Origin: Maricaulis sp.
GTDB taxonomy: Bacteria; Pseudomonadota; Alphaproteobacteria; Caulobacterales; Maricaulaceae
Length of the DNA stretch: 39,472 nt
Direction of reading: 5' to 3'
NCBI RefSeq assembly: GCF_030149425.1
Contig: NZ_JASBRQ010000013.1
Coordinates: 1-39,472, forward strand
A program made the position numbers and the translations under genes. The notes under the pieces were generated by a model that did no database searches, was not told where the DNA came from, and saw nothing but the letters and a program-made list of their open reading frames with translations. Positions 7,535 to 16,045 of the stretch are shown one piece after another (the stretch's first letter is position 1; each line of letters starts with the position of its first letter).

Positions 7535-9492
7535 GCATTCTTGAAACGCCGCGGCTCTATTTCAGGGGCAATATCGGCTGGGATCCGGTAACGACCAATA
7601 ACTTCCCGGCCTCGCTTTCTGACCAGCCTGCCGCCTATGACGAGAATACGCTGGATTCCACCCTGCACGGCCAGCCGGTCACCCCCTCCCAGGTGGGTGA
7701 TTATCGCCAGGCCGCGATCGATGAAGTGCCGCTGCAGAAGGACGGGCTGAGCAGCTGGAACCCCGACGGGACCTATCGCTCCACGTTTTTCCAGACCCAG
7801 GTGAATGGTGTCGACCTGGGCAATGGGCTCGATATCCACGATCCGATCGTCACCGCTCCGGTCAATTTCCAAGGCATGCTTATCGATGTCGAGCCCTACG
7901 GGCCCTACACCTCCCAGCTATTCTTCGATGAGATGAGCTTCGGCATCCCAGGTGGCTGCCGCATTGTCGGGCCGCGTTGGCGCCGGTTCGACGACCGCAA
8001 TATCAATTTCAACGCCAACCCCAGCAATTCTATCATCGCCGGTACTGCCTCGGTGACCTGGCAGACGGTGTTTCCCAAGCGCCATGGCCTGGCCATCGAG
8101 GAACATGACTCGCCCCTGCTGCAGGCCTTCCGTGCCGCGCTGTCCAGCGAAGACGTGCTCGGGCTTATGGTGCGCTGGAACTCCTACCGCACGATCTATT
8201 TCAACAACCCCGCTCAGCGCAACGGCAATGCCGCCCAGCAGCACGACTCCGAGAACCTGATCGCCAAGCTCAACCAGGGCGGTTTCCAGCCAAATCCGGC
8301 GCGCAGTCTGGTCGTTGGCTGTCTCGGGCTGTGGCGGCGGGGCGATTGTCCCAGTGAACCCGGCGAGCGCACGCTGGTTTCGACCCTAGCGCCGATCCCG
8401 GACCAAGGCACGCCCGCCAGTGCCGGCCGGGTCGGCACGGCGTTCATGCATATCGACAGCGCGTCGTCCCCGCCCAAGCTGACGTTGGACTTCCAGAACA
8501 CCATCCCGTGCGCCGACCAGGCGACCGACAAGGTGGATCTGGGCACGCTATCGGTTATCGCCGCCGATCCGCCGCCGGCTGTCGCCATGGGCGTTGTCGC
8601 CGAGATTCCGCTGGGGCGGTATGATCGCCGGGCCTATGAGGCCACCGGCGGTATCGTCACCGTCGATCTGCCGGACGGATCCAGAGGCCTGGAAGATTAT
8701 GTCTTCTCGATCAGCGGGCCGGACGGCGGGCCGACCTATCTGCAGGAAGTGCGCTATCGCGCGCTGACCGATGAGCCGAATGTCTATGTCACCCAGGGTG
8801 ATCTGCGGGACGTCACCATTCAAGTCTATGATCGGGGGCGTCCGGCCGGCGCAGGCCTCAATGTCGTCTGGTCGCCGCTACAGGGTACGGGGTCGACCGA
8901 TACGACCCACTGGAGCGCCACGACGGACGCCAATGGTCGCGTCAAGGTGCCGCTCGATACCTCGCAGGGGCTTGTTTATCCTTATATTTTCCAGGTTGGG
9001 GATGACCCGGTTCTGCCGGTGGTCAGTGGCAAGCCGCAGCATGATCCGCACGCCCCCGGCGTCGTCTTCAACCCGCTTGTCTTCACCTATGTCTATGTCC
9101 GGGTCTTGCCGCGCGATGATGAAATCGCTGCGCTCGAACCGACCTGGGACAATGTCTACGCCCATGTGCTGGCGAACTTTAAGGCGATTGCGCCTTGCAT
9201 GGATAACTGGCTGCGGCTGGATGATGAGCAGCAGGTGCGCGCCTATGGCCCGCTGGTCAAGCGTTTGACCGACCCGGATGCCTTTGAGAGTTTCCGCTAC
9301 ATGCCGGCGACGCGCGACCTCTCGCCGGGGCAGCGCACCTTGCTCTACAACTGGCTCGATCGGCAGGCCGCGCATGAAAAACCGGAGCGTCCGGTCGAGT
9401 TGGAGGCCCTGATGATGGCGAGCGAGGAATCCGCGGTGCTGGAAATCGCTACCATCGCCGGTAGCCACAGGGGCGGCGGCAAACCGGAATAG
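7531..9492 (+). CDS. Homologue of the N-terminal half of VioB (chromopyrrolate-synthase-like)
   Basis: 653 aa. The ATG overlaps the previous stop (ATGA), with GGGAG about 8 nt upstream. The N-terminus MSILETPRLYFRG matches VioB's MSILDFPRIHFRG pattern. GLWRRG (266-271) equals VioB's GLWRRGE region. Near the end, VRVLPRDDE and MPATRDLS (591-598) align with VioB's LRVLPDDW and MPSTRELS. The protein stops where VioB's ferritin-like domain would begin, so together with the preceding gene it covers a whole VioB in swapped gene order. No signal peptide, so cytoplasmic. VioB normally works after the flavin oxidase VioA; RebD/StaD relatives are reported as heme proteins. No oxidase, P450, halogenase or VioCDE-like gene is in the window, so violacein or indolocarbazole production is not implied. 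Confidence 0.85.
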   Translation: MSILETPRLYFRGNIGWDPVTTNNFPASLSDQPAAYDENTLDSTLHGQPVTPSQVGDYRQAAIDEVPLQKDGLSSWNPDGTYRSTFFQTQVNGVDLGNGLDIHDPIVTAPVNFQGMLIDVEPYGPYTSQLFFDEMSFGIPGGCRIVGPRWRRFDDRNINFNANPSNSIIAGTASVTWQTVFPKRHGLAIEEHDSPLLQAFRAALSSEDVLGLMVRWNSYRTIYFNNPAQRNGNAAQQHDSENLIAKLNQGGFQPNPARSLVVGCLGLWRRGDCPSEPGERTLVSTLAPIPDQGTPASAGRVGTAFMHIDSASSPPKLTLDFQNTIPCADQATDKVDLGTLSVIAADPPPAVAMGVVAEIPLGRYDRRAYEATGGIVTVDLPDGSRGLEDYVFSISGPDGGPTYLQEVRYRALTDEPNVYVTQGDLRDVTIQVYDRGRPAGAGLNVVWSPLQGTGSTDTTHWSATTDANGRVKVPLDTSQGLVYPYIFQVGDDPVLPVVSGKPQHDPHAPGVVFNPLVFTYVYVRVLPRDDEIAALEPTWDNVYAHVLANFKAIAPCMDNWLRLDDEQQVRAYGPLVKRLTDPDAFESFRYMPATRDLSPGQRTLLYNWLDRQAAHEKPERPVELEALMMASEESAVLEIATIAGSHRGGGKPE

Positions 9493-9526
9493 CCCCGCTT
9501 AGCGCTGCGCCGATCATTCAGTATTG

Positions 9527-9560
9527 GCCTCACCGGGGTTCTAGTCCTGCCCGGTGAGGC
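9527..9560. terminator. Bidirectional hairpin between convergent genes
   Basis: GCCTCACCGGG (9527-9537) and CCCGGTGAGGC (9550-9560) form a perfect 11-bp stem with a 12-nt loop. It lies between the VioB-like gene (stop 9492) and the receptor gene (stop 9570) that run towards each other. There is no strong T-run on either side. Confidence 0.6.
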
Positions 9561-9569
9561 TCGCACTTA

Positions 9570-11423
9570 CTAGAAGGCGATCCCTGTTCTGATCCGGAAT
9601 AGCCGGCCCGGGGCGGGGAAGCCGACCGCATCCTGCCAGTCCGCATCAAATGCATTGCGCAGCGCCAGTGAGACGCTGACGGTGTCGCTGGCGCGCCAGT
9701 CGGCAAACAGATCGACCGCGACATGCCCGCCCAGCTCAATCACACCCGTCGGAATACTGGTTTCCAGGACGTCGGAGTTGAAATCGGCTGAAGCCCCCAG
9801 TCGCCAGGCTTCACTGGCCTGCCAGGCGATCCGCGCATGTCCGAACCAGTCAGGCCGGCTGCGCAAGGGTGTTTCGCTGTCGAAATCCAGCCAGGTGAGC
9901 GAGCCCGACCAATCGATCGTGCTGCCAATCCGGCCTTGTGCGGAGATTGAAGCGCCCTCGATATCCGTTTCGGAGCGGTTGACGGTGGTAAAAAGGACCG
10001 GGTCGAAATCGATCAAATCGGTATACGCGTTGCGGAACAGGCTGAACCGCACGCGCGCTGTTTCACCCTGCCAGACCAGCCCTCCCGACCAGGAAACGCT
10101 GCGCTCCGGCAGCAGGTCGGGATTAGCCGTCAGCGGAAAGGCAAGAGCGAAAAGGCTGGGCTGGCGAAAGCCTTTAGCATAACCGGCAAAGGCGATGAGC
10201 CCCGTGCCAGGAAGGCGGTACTCGGCCGAGCCCTGCAGGGTGAATTCATCGTCCTCATCGAACCAGTCCTGGCGCGCCGCCAAGGACAGCGACACCGCCT
10301 CGCTTGGCCGCCATTGGCCCTCCGCGAAGAGTGAGTTCTGGTCACGCTCGATGTCGAATGCGGTCGGCAGGAGTATGCCGACATCAATCGTACCGGTGCT
10401 GTTTGCACGCTCGCGCTGGTGGCTGGCGCCAAGGACGAGATCGATATAGGGCGACACCTCAAACCGGAGATCACCGGTCGCTTCCAGGCGGGAGAAGTCA
10501 GTGTCGCTGGTCAGCGCCGGCACGGGTGCGAATACGCCAGGAAAGATCGCCGGAGTATCTGCCTCGACCGTGTCGTCATAATAGCCGATGCGCAGGCTGG
10601 GCCGGACAGTCATGGCCTCCGCCCCGGCAAGCGCCAGCCCAGCGGTCAAAAACCGTGTATCGCGCGTCTCCAGCTCCCGGTTGAACGCAAGCTCAGGCCC
10701 GCCACTGCTTTCGGGAAAGCCGCGGCGCTCGCTTTGCCCGAAGAGTGCGAATGAGGATAGCGACCAGTCCCCGACGCCCTGAGCGAAGCGCACCAGACCC
10801 TGATTGCGCTCCATGGTCGAACCTGCGGTCAGATCGCCCGTATCTGCAAGAGAGGCCGAGAGCAGGAGATTGCCCTGGCCCAGTTCGGCGCCGATACGAC
10901 CCGTCAGGGCATACCCGTCTTCACTGTCCGCGCTGGCCGCAAACCCGCCCGTCCGGCCATTCTCTACCCCCGGGGTGAGGCGGACAGAGACCACGCCGGA
11001 CAGGGCGTCTGCGCCATGAACGGCGCTGCGGCTGGCGGGAATTATGGCGATCGAGTCGATCAGAGCCGGATCAAGCTGGGCGAAATCAAAACCGCCACCT
11101 TGCGAGCTGGAGGGGTTGGAGACGCGGACCCCGTCTATCAGAATCTGCGCGAAATTGGGCTCTGCACCACGGATCGATACAAAACTCGTCCCTCCTGTTC
11201 CCCCGGCAGAGGCGGCCCGCACATCGGGAAGGCTGCGCAGGACGTCGAGCGCGGTGGCGGGAAGGGCATGGTCAACCGGAAGCGGGCTGCGCAAGGTTTC
11301 CGCCGGCGCGGTAATGCGTGAGCCCAGGACCGCGATCGAAGCGTCTGCAGGCAAAGGTTGAGATTCGTCCGCCTGGTTTGAGGATATGGCTAGCGCGGCC
11401 AGCAGGAGTGATTTATGGATCAT
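9570..11423 (-). CDS. BtuB-like TonB-dependent outer-membrane receptor
   Basis: 617 aa, about the size of BtuB. A short signal peptide is followed by a plug domain (about 45-165) with the LRSLPDVRAAS, FVSIRGAEPNFAQILIDGVRV and IDSIAIIPASRSAVHGADALSGVV motifs. A 22-strand beta-barrel with alternating aromatic/hydrophobic strands follows, ending in the outer-membrane-sorting phenylalanine (GIAF). BtuB-type receptors import cobalamin or similar chelates with TonB-ExbBD energy. The substrate here is not proven: no btuFCD, cob genes or cobalamin riboswitch is present in the 65-nt upstream gap. The gene diverges from a VTT-domain membrane protein. The start ATG at 11423 has AAGG about 11 nt upstream. 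Confidence 0.85.
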   Translation of the reverse strand: MIHKSLLLAALAISSNQADESQPLPADASIAVLGSRITAPAETLRSPLPVDHALPATALDVLRSLPDVRAASAGGTGGTSFVSIRGAEPNFAQILIDGVRVSNPSSSQGGGFDFAQLDPALIDSIAIIPASRSAVHGADALSGVVSVRLTPGVENGRTGGFAASADSEDGYALTGRIGAELGQGNLLLSASLADTGDLTAGSTMERNQGLVRFAQGVGDWSLSSFALFGQSERRGFPESSGGPELAFNRELETRDTRFLTAGLALAGAEAMTVRPSLRIGYYDDTVEADTPAIFPGVFAPVPALTSDTDFSRLEATGDLRFEVSPYIDLVLGASHQRERANSTGTIDVGILLPTAFDIERDQNSLFAEGQWRPSEAVSLSLAARQDWFDEDDEFTLQGSAEYRLPGTGLIAFAGYAKGFRQPSLFALAFPLTANPDLLPERSVSWSGGLVWQGETARVRFSLFRNAYTDLIDFDPVLFTTVNRSETDIEGASISAQGRIGSTIDWSGSLTWLDFDSETPLRSRPDWFGHARIAWQASEAWRLGASADFNSDVLETSIPTGVIELGGHVAVDLFADWRASDTVSVSLALRNAFDADWQDAVGFPAPGRLFRIRTGIAF

Positions 11424-11488
11424 GGTGCATTGTGCCTTCTAGGCCGGGCGTGTGGGTGTTGAGATACGGGTTCAACGAAAAAGGCCTC

Positions 11489-12124
11489 ATGAAAGCAATT
11501 AAGTACGCGATATACTCGATACTGTATTTGTCGCTTTTCATCGTGCCGTTCATTCTGTTCGGCGGCCAGGTCGAGGCATTTTCAGCGGTTTTTCTGGTTG
11601 GGGATACGCAAGATTCGGTCGTGATTCTGGTTGCAGCCCTCCTGCTTGCCGGCGACCCGGTTCTGCCGACACCCTCTAGCGTTGTAGCAACTTTGCTCGC
11701 CGCGCGCATCGGTTTTTTACCAGCAGCGGTTGTTAATGGCCTCGCGCTATCGCTGGCCTGTGTCATCGGTTATGGGATCGGGCGTGGCGGCAGTGCGGCC
11801 CTGTCACAGGCTGGGCGGGGCCTGCCAGCGCCTCTGGTCAGCTGGATGCAGCGCTATGGCTTGGTGGCGGCACTGCTGTGCCGGCCGATTCCTGTCCTGG
11901 CGGAAGCCTCACTCATTCTCGCAGGCGCTGCCCGTCACGCGCCCGTCCGGCTCCTGGCGTGGTGTAGCGCCACGCAGATCGTACTGGGCACGGCCTATGC
12001 TTTTGCCGGTTCCGGCTGGGGGGAAGAGCGCTGGAACGCGGCCGCGATCCTCGCCGGGAGTGTCGGCATCCCGCTGGCCGCGGGTGTTTTCGTCTGGGTG
12101 TCGGCCATGCTGGCACGCCCGTAG
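11489..12124 (+). CDS. VTT/DedA-like integral membrane protein
   Basis: 211 aa from ATG 11489, preceded by AAAAAGG. Frame upstream of it is open but overlaps the divergent receptor gene and has no good start. About five or six membrane segments are visible. The segment GDPVLPTPSSVVATLLAARIG and the later RPIPVLAEASLILAGA resemble the paired re-entrant loops (Pro-rich loop and RxxP...AG) of the VTT/DedA/TVP38 superfamily, some members of which act as lipid scramblases or flippases. The usual acidic and Arg residues are only partly kept, so it is a divergent member. It is transcribed away from the BtuB-like receptor, and no functional link is evident. Confidence 0.6.
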   Translation: MKAIKYAIYSILYLSLFIVPFILFGGQVEAFSAVFLVGDTQDSVVILVAALLLAGDPVLPTPSSVVATLLAARIGFLPAAVVNGLALSLACVIGYGIGRGGSAALSQAGRGLPAPLVSWMQRYGLVAALLCRPIPVLAEASLILAGAARHAPVRLLAWCSATQIVLGTAYAFAGSGWGEERWNAAAILAGSVGIPLAAGVFVWVSAMLARP

Positions 12125-12159
12125 TCCAAGTCTGCGGCCGACCCGAACTGATCGATGCT

Positions 12160-12177
12160 GCGCCTGATTTCAGGCGC
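12160..12177. terminator. Hairpin after the VTT protein gene
   Basis: GCGCCTGA (12160-12167) and TCAGGCGC (12170-12177) are exact inverted repeats, 35 nt past the stop codon. The T-run is lacking, so termination is likely but not certain. The hairpin is the first of several stems in the 12125-12326 gap. Confidence 0.4.
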
Positions 12178-12326
12178 CGGGAGCGATAGGGGAGAGCCAC
12201 CGATGTGCGACCGCTGGCCCCCCTCAATCGCAGACACTGCGTGGAGGTCTCGCCGACAGGCTTACCAGCCGGACGGTTAGGTGGTTTGCTTGGCGATATT
12301 GCTCACGCCTGCGAATTGGAACAGCC

Positions 12327-12698
12327 ATGCACATGACCCACGACCCCAAAGCGCCTGCGGCGCCGGAGATCAGCTTTGATGAGTTTCTCAAGGTCGACAT
12401 CCGGCTCGGTACCGTTGTCGAGGCGAGTGTTTTTCCGCAGGCCCGCAACCCGTCTTACCGGCTCAAGGTCGACTTCGGAGCGGCCCTCGGCATCAAGAAG
12501 AGCGTCGCCCAGATCACCGCCCATTATGCACCGAAAGAAATGGTCGGATCGCGGGTCATGGCTGTCGTGAATTTTCCACCACGACAGATCGGTCCGGCAC
12601 AGTCAGAAGTCCTGGTCCTCGGTTTTGCCGACAGTGCTGACCAGATTGTCTTGGTACGTCCGGATCGCGATGCCCCGGATGGTGCGAGGCTGGCCTAG
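12327..12698 (+). CDS. csaA: CsaA-like tRNA-binding OB-fold protein
   Basis: 123 aa. After about 14 variable residues the OB-fold begins with FLKVDIRLGTVVEA and continues with NPSYRLKVDFG, the GIKKSVAQITAHY segment, VNFPPRQIGPAQSEVLVLGF and a C-terminal strand. This is the CsaA/Arc1p-type tRNA-binding fold also found at the end of methionyl-tRNA synthetase, and length and motif order match CsaA dimers. In Bacillus CsaA was described as a chaperone linked to protein export; its role in alphaproteobacteria is not settled. Two nearby ATGs (12327, 12333) are possible. The stop overlaps the convergent MarR gene's last 4 nt. Confidence 0.9.
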   Translation: MHMTHDPKAPAAPEISFDEFLKVDIRLGTVVEASVFPQARNPSYRLKVDFGAALGIKKSVAQITAHYAPKEMVGSRVMAVVNFPPRQIGPAQSEVLVLGFADSADQIVLVRPDRDAPDGARLA

Positions 12699-13189
12699 CC
12701 GGCGCTTTCGCCGGATTGCGGTGGGTCGATCTCGCCGGTTTCTAGGATCGGCGAGGCGTCAAGGTCTTCCGCGTCCATCATTTCGGCGATGCGCTGCAGC
12801 GAGGCGATCAGCATGCCGCGTTCCCAGTCCTGAAGCTTGCGGAATTCGCGCAGGAAACCCGATTGCAACAATTCGGGCGCAGCCGCGGCAGCTTGCAGGC
12901 CCTTATCCGTGAGGCAGGCGAGAATGATGCGCTTATCGGTCTCCGAGCGCTCGCGCATAATCAAATCATGCTTCACCAGCCGGTCGAGAATACTGGTGAT
13001 GGTTGCCTGGCTGAGCGAGACGGCTTTCGCCAGCGCTGAGGGCGACATTTTCCCTTCCCGCCTGAGCACCTGCATGACAACCAGTTGCGGTGCGGTCAGG
13101 CCGGTCTTTTTCATCAGCTTCTTGGATTGAAGGTCGATGGCCCGGGTGATGCGTCGCAGGGCTATGAGGATGTCGTCGTGATCGGTCAT
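12695..13189 (-). CDS. MarR-family transcriptional regulator
   Basis: 164 aa from ATG 13189. A TTG 21 nt upstream is in frame but no more convincing. A winged helix-turn-helix is clear: the helices around LTAPQLVVMQVLRRE, SPSALAKAVSLSQATITSILDRL as the recognition unit, and the wing RSETDKRIILACLT. MarR dimers usually bind palindromes in their own divergent promoter and release them on ligand binding. It faces the TonB-dependent receptor gene across a 306-nt AT-richer gap holding palindromes (see 13265-13373), so it is a reasonable candidate regulator of the receptor/sulfotransferase/BCCT genes. Ligand unknown. Confidence 0.88.
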   Translation of the reverse strand: MTDHDDILIALRRITRAIDLQSKKLMKKTGLTAPQLVVMQVLRREGKMSPSALAKAVSLSQATITSILDRLVKHDLIMRERSETDKRIILACLTDKGLQAAAAAPELLQSGFLREFRKLQDWERGMLIASLQRIAEMMDAEDLDASPILETGEIDPPQSGESAG

Positions 13190-13264
13190 TGAAATTTCGA
13201 AGCGGAACAAACTATCTCTTACGCGGTGCAGCGATGGCCGCCAAGGTCTCTATGAGTCGATGCT

Positions 13265-13373
13265 TTGATATCTATGCAAATTCTCGATGGGGCGTACCAA
13301 ACCGCAATCATCTAGCTAGTGTTGCAAATCGACAACGGCGATCATTGATATCAAGAAAAACAATAAGTTGTCG
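13265..13373. promoter_or_regulatory. Palindromes in the MarR/receptor intergenic region
   Basis: The gap 13190-13495 is visibly AT-richer than its surroundings and holds no gene. TTGATATC occurs at 13265-13272 and again as the full palindrome TTGATATCAA at 13345-13354. The latter is nested inside a longer inverted repeat, CGACAAC (13330-13336) with GTTGTCG (13367-13373), whose centre is 2 bp away. This is the kind of site a MarR dimer would use. No convincing -35/-10 pair could be fixed. Confidence 0.45.
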
Positions 13374-13495
13374 TATGTATTTCCCGATGGCTTTTGCCTA
13401 CGGAGACGCTTTGAAATCTAAGGACACTAGCCAAGGCCAGATGCTTCCCCTAGACCGCACACTAATCTTCGAATTCAAAGGGGTTGGCCACGGTC

Positions 13496-16021
13496 ATGTT
13501 TAAGCAACGCGCACTTTCTACGACGATTCTGTCGGCAATTCTTGTCTCCGCGGCCGGTGCCGGGGCGGCGCTCGCGCAAGAGGGCGGGCTGGAACAGATC
13601 ACCGTCACCGCCACCAAGCGGGCAGCGAGCGCTCAAAGCATCCCGCTCGCCGTCAACGCAATGCCGGAATCGACGCTTGAAGAGCTGCGCGTGGATGTCT
13701 TCACCGATTATCTGCAGCAGCTGCCCGGCGTGACGGCGGGTGGTTCCGGCCCGGGCCAGAGCACGATTTATATTCGCGGTCTGGCCTCGACGACGCCGAA
13801 CCTGACAACCGCCGGCGTGGCCGGCCTGGCGCCGAACGTCGCTTTTTATCTCGACGAGCAGCCGCTGGCGCAGCCGGGCCGGAATCTGGACGTCTACGCC
13901 GCCGACCTGCAGCGGATCGAGGTTCTGCCTGGACCGCAGGGAACGCTTTTTGGCTCCAGCTCCCAGGCGGGCACGGTCCGACTGATCACCAATCGTCCGG
14001 TCATGGGCGAATATGGTGGCGGTGTGAATTTCGGCCTTTCCTCGACCGAGGGCGGCGATATGAGCCATAAGTTCGAAGCCGTGCTGAATGTGCCGGTGGC
14101 CGAAAATATTGCCCTTCGCGGCGTGCTCTATACCGACACCCAGGGCGGATATATCGACAATGTCGCCGGCACCATCAACGCATCGGAGTCCGCCCGCTTC
14201 CGCCCGGCCGGCACCGTCCGCGCCAACGGTGTGCCCGTGAGCGCTGGCCGCGCCGGTTTTCAGGCCGGTTCCGACCTGTCCGGCGTGACCTTCCTGGACG
14301 CGGACAACGCCGCCCTGGTTGAGGATGATTTCAACGAGACCAAGTATCAGGGGTTCCGGATCAGCGCTTTGGCGGACCTCAACACCGAGTGGAGCCTGCT
14401 GGTCAGCCACACCCAGCAACAGATGGAATCGGAAGGGGTCTTCTTCGAGGATCCGGAGCTCGGTGATCTGGAAATCCAGCGTTATGCCGATGACCTGATC
14501 GAGGATGATTTCTCCAATACCAGCTGGACGCTGGAAGGCCGTCTCGGCATGCTCGATGTCGTCTATACCGGCGCCTATACGGACCGGGAGACGACCCAGA
14601 CCGTCGACTACACCGACTATCTCTTCGTCGGCCAGTACCTGCCTTACTACATCTGTGATGTGGCGGTGACTTATCCGGGGGCGGCGGCACCGTCGGGCAC
14701 GTGTAATGCGCCGAACCTCTTCGTCGACAGCCGCACCAACACCACGGTGGAGACGCATGAATTCCGCTTCAACACGCCGGAAGACAATCGCTGGCGCCTG
14801 ACCGCGGGAGCCTTCTACTCCAACCTCGAACTGGCTGAGTTGAACGACTTCACCTATCCCGGTTCGATCCCGCTCAACTTCGCTCCCAACTATCCGCTGA
14901 CCAATACGGCGGTTACCGGTGCGATCGGCAACGCATCGCCGGGCTATTTCAGCGATGCCGGACCGTTCCCGGAAGGTGTGATCTTCCGCAATGATGTACT
15001 GCGGACCGATGAGCAGATGGGTTTCTTCGGTGAGCTGACGTTCGACGTGAGCGATGAATTCTCGGTTACACTCGGTGCCCGTCACTACGATATCGAGGTC
15101 GACCTGGAGGGCTCTGCCAACTCCTCATTTGGTAACCTGGGTGCGGCCACCGACGCACAGATCTTCGGAACCAATATCTCGGCCCAGTTCGCGCCGGGCA
15201 ACACGGTGGGCGCGCCGGACAAGGCCGCGACCGATGGCATGATTTTCAAGCTGACCGGTACCTGGACGCCGCAAGACAATCTGCTCTTCTACGCGACCTA
15301 TTCCGAGGGCTTCCGTCCTGGCCTGCTCAACCGGCCGGGCGGCGCATCGGGCCCCGGTGGTTACACCGTACCGTACGCGCTCGATACCGATGACGTACAG
15401 AATTACGAGTTCGGCTGGAAAACCGACCTGTTCGACAACACGCTGCGTTTCAACGGTTCGGCTTTCTTCGTCGAGATCGAGAACCTGCAGACCACGATTT
15501 TCGACCCGTCGATCGTCAATCTCTTCTTCTCTGACAATGCGGCCAATGCCGAAATTCGGGGTGTTGAGGGTGATGTGACATGGGTTCCGGAAACCATGCC
15601 GGGCCTCACCGTCTCCGGCGCATTCTCGATCCTGGACACCGAGATCACCGAGGTCCTGACGCCGACCAATGATGTCATTGCCGGGTCTGAACTGGCCTTC
15701 GCGCCGGGCTTCCAGGCCAATATCCGGGCCCGCTATGAGTGGGAAATGGAAAACGGCTGGATGGCGCATGTCATGCCGCAGATTGTCCATTCCGATGACA
15801 GCGTCAGCGATGTCATCGAGATCAACAAGGCCCGTCTGGACGGTTACACGATGGGGTCCTTCTCTACCGGCGTGACCGAAGACAATTGGCGTGTGGAGCT
15901 GTTCATCGACAACATCACCGATGAACGGGCCCAGCTCAGCAATAACTTTGTCTTCGACCGCGAGCGCGTCACCATCGCCCGGCCGCGGACCTGGGGTGTG
16001 CGTGTCGGCGTGGACTTCTAA
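13496..16021 (+). CDS. Large TonB-dependent receptor
   Basis: 841 aa from ATG 13496. A TTG at 13484 is in frame but sits directly on the AAAGGGG motif that would serve as its ribosome site. A signal peptide ends near GAALAQ. A TonB-box-like EQITVTATKR comes next, then a plug with DYLQQLPGVTAGG, STIYIRGLAS and IEVLPGPQGTLFGSSSQAGTVRLIT. The long 22-strand barrel ends VRVGVDF with the terminal Phe. The size and plug style are those of the Caulobacterales/sphingomonad receptor class that imports diverse substrates (siderophores, glycans, plant aromatics). It sits directly upstream of a TPR-sulfotransferase and BCCT transporter, all plus-strand, so the imported substrate might be handled by them, but the ligand cannot be read from sequence. 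Confidence 0.9.
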   Translation: MFKQRALSTTILSAILVSAAGAGAALAQEGGLEQITVTATKRAASAQSIPLAVNAMPESTLEELRVDVFTDYLQQLPGVTAGGSGPGQSTIYIRGLASTTPNLTTAGVAGLAPNVAFYLDEQPLAQPGRNLDVYAADLQRIEVLPGPQGTLFGSSSQAGTVRLITNRPVMGEYGGGVNFGLSSTEGGDMSHKFEAVLNVPVAENIALRGVLYTDTQGGYIDNVAGTINASESARFRPAGTVRANGVPVSAGRAGFQAGSDLSGVTFLDADNAALVEDDFNETKYQGFRISALADLNTEWSLLVSHTQQQMESEGVFFEDPELGDLEIQRYADDLIEDDFSNTSWTLEGRLGMLDVVYTGAYTDRETTQTVDYTDYLFVGQYLPYYICDVAVTYPGAAAPSGTCNAPNLFVDSRTNTTVETHEFRFNTPEDNRWRLTAGAFYSNLELAELNDFTYPGSIPLNFAPNYPLTNTAVTGAIGNASPGYFSDAGPFPEGVIFRNDVLRTDEQMGFFGELTFDVSDEFSVTLGARHYDIEVDLEGSANSSFGNLGAATDAQIFGTNISAQFAPGNTVGAPDKAATDGMIFKLTGTWTPQDNLLFYATYSEGFRPGLLNRPGGASGPGGYTVPYALDTDDVQNYEFGWKTDLFDNTLRFNGSAFFVEIENLQTTIFDPSIVNLFFSDNAANAEIRGVEGDVTWVPETMPGLTVSGAFSILDTEITEVLTPTNDVIAGSELAFAPGFQANIRARYEWEMENGWMAHVMPQIVHSDDSVSDVIEINKARLDGYTMGSFSTGVTEDNWRVELFIDNITDERAQLSNNFVFDRERVTIARPRTWGVRVGVDF

Positions 16022-16045
16022 GTCCCGCCCTTCGTAGTCTGATCC

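Noticed and set aside
6470..9492. Violacein or indolocarbazole gene cluster
   Set aside because: No VioA/RebO oxidase, VioC/D/E, P450 or halogenase homologue is present in the window.
12125..12326. Cobalamin riboswitch near the BtuB-like gene
   Set aside because: It is on the wrong side of the receptor gene and lacks a recognisable B12 box in either strand.
13475..15085. 536-codon open frame antisense to the TonB receptor
   Set aside because: Its Arg/Gly/Ile/Val-rich composition is that of a reverse-complement shadow of a high-GC gene, there is no family motif, and it lies wholly inside a confidently identified receptor.
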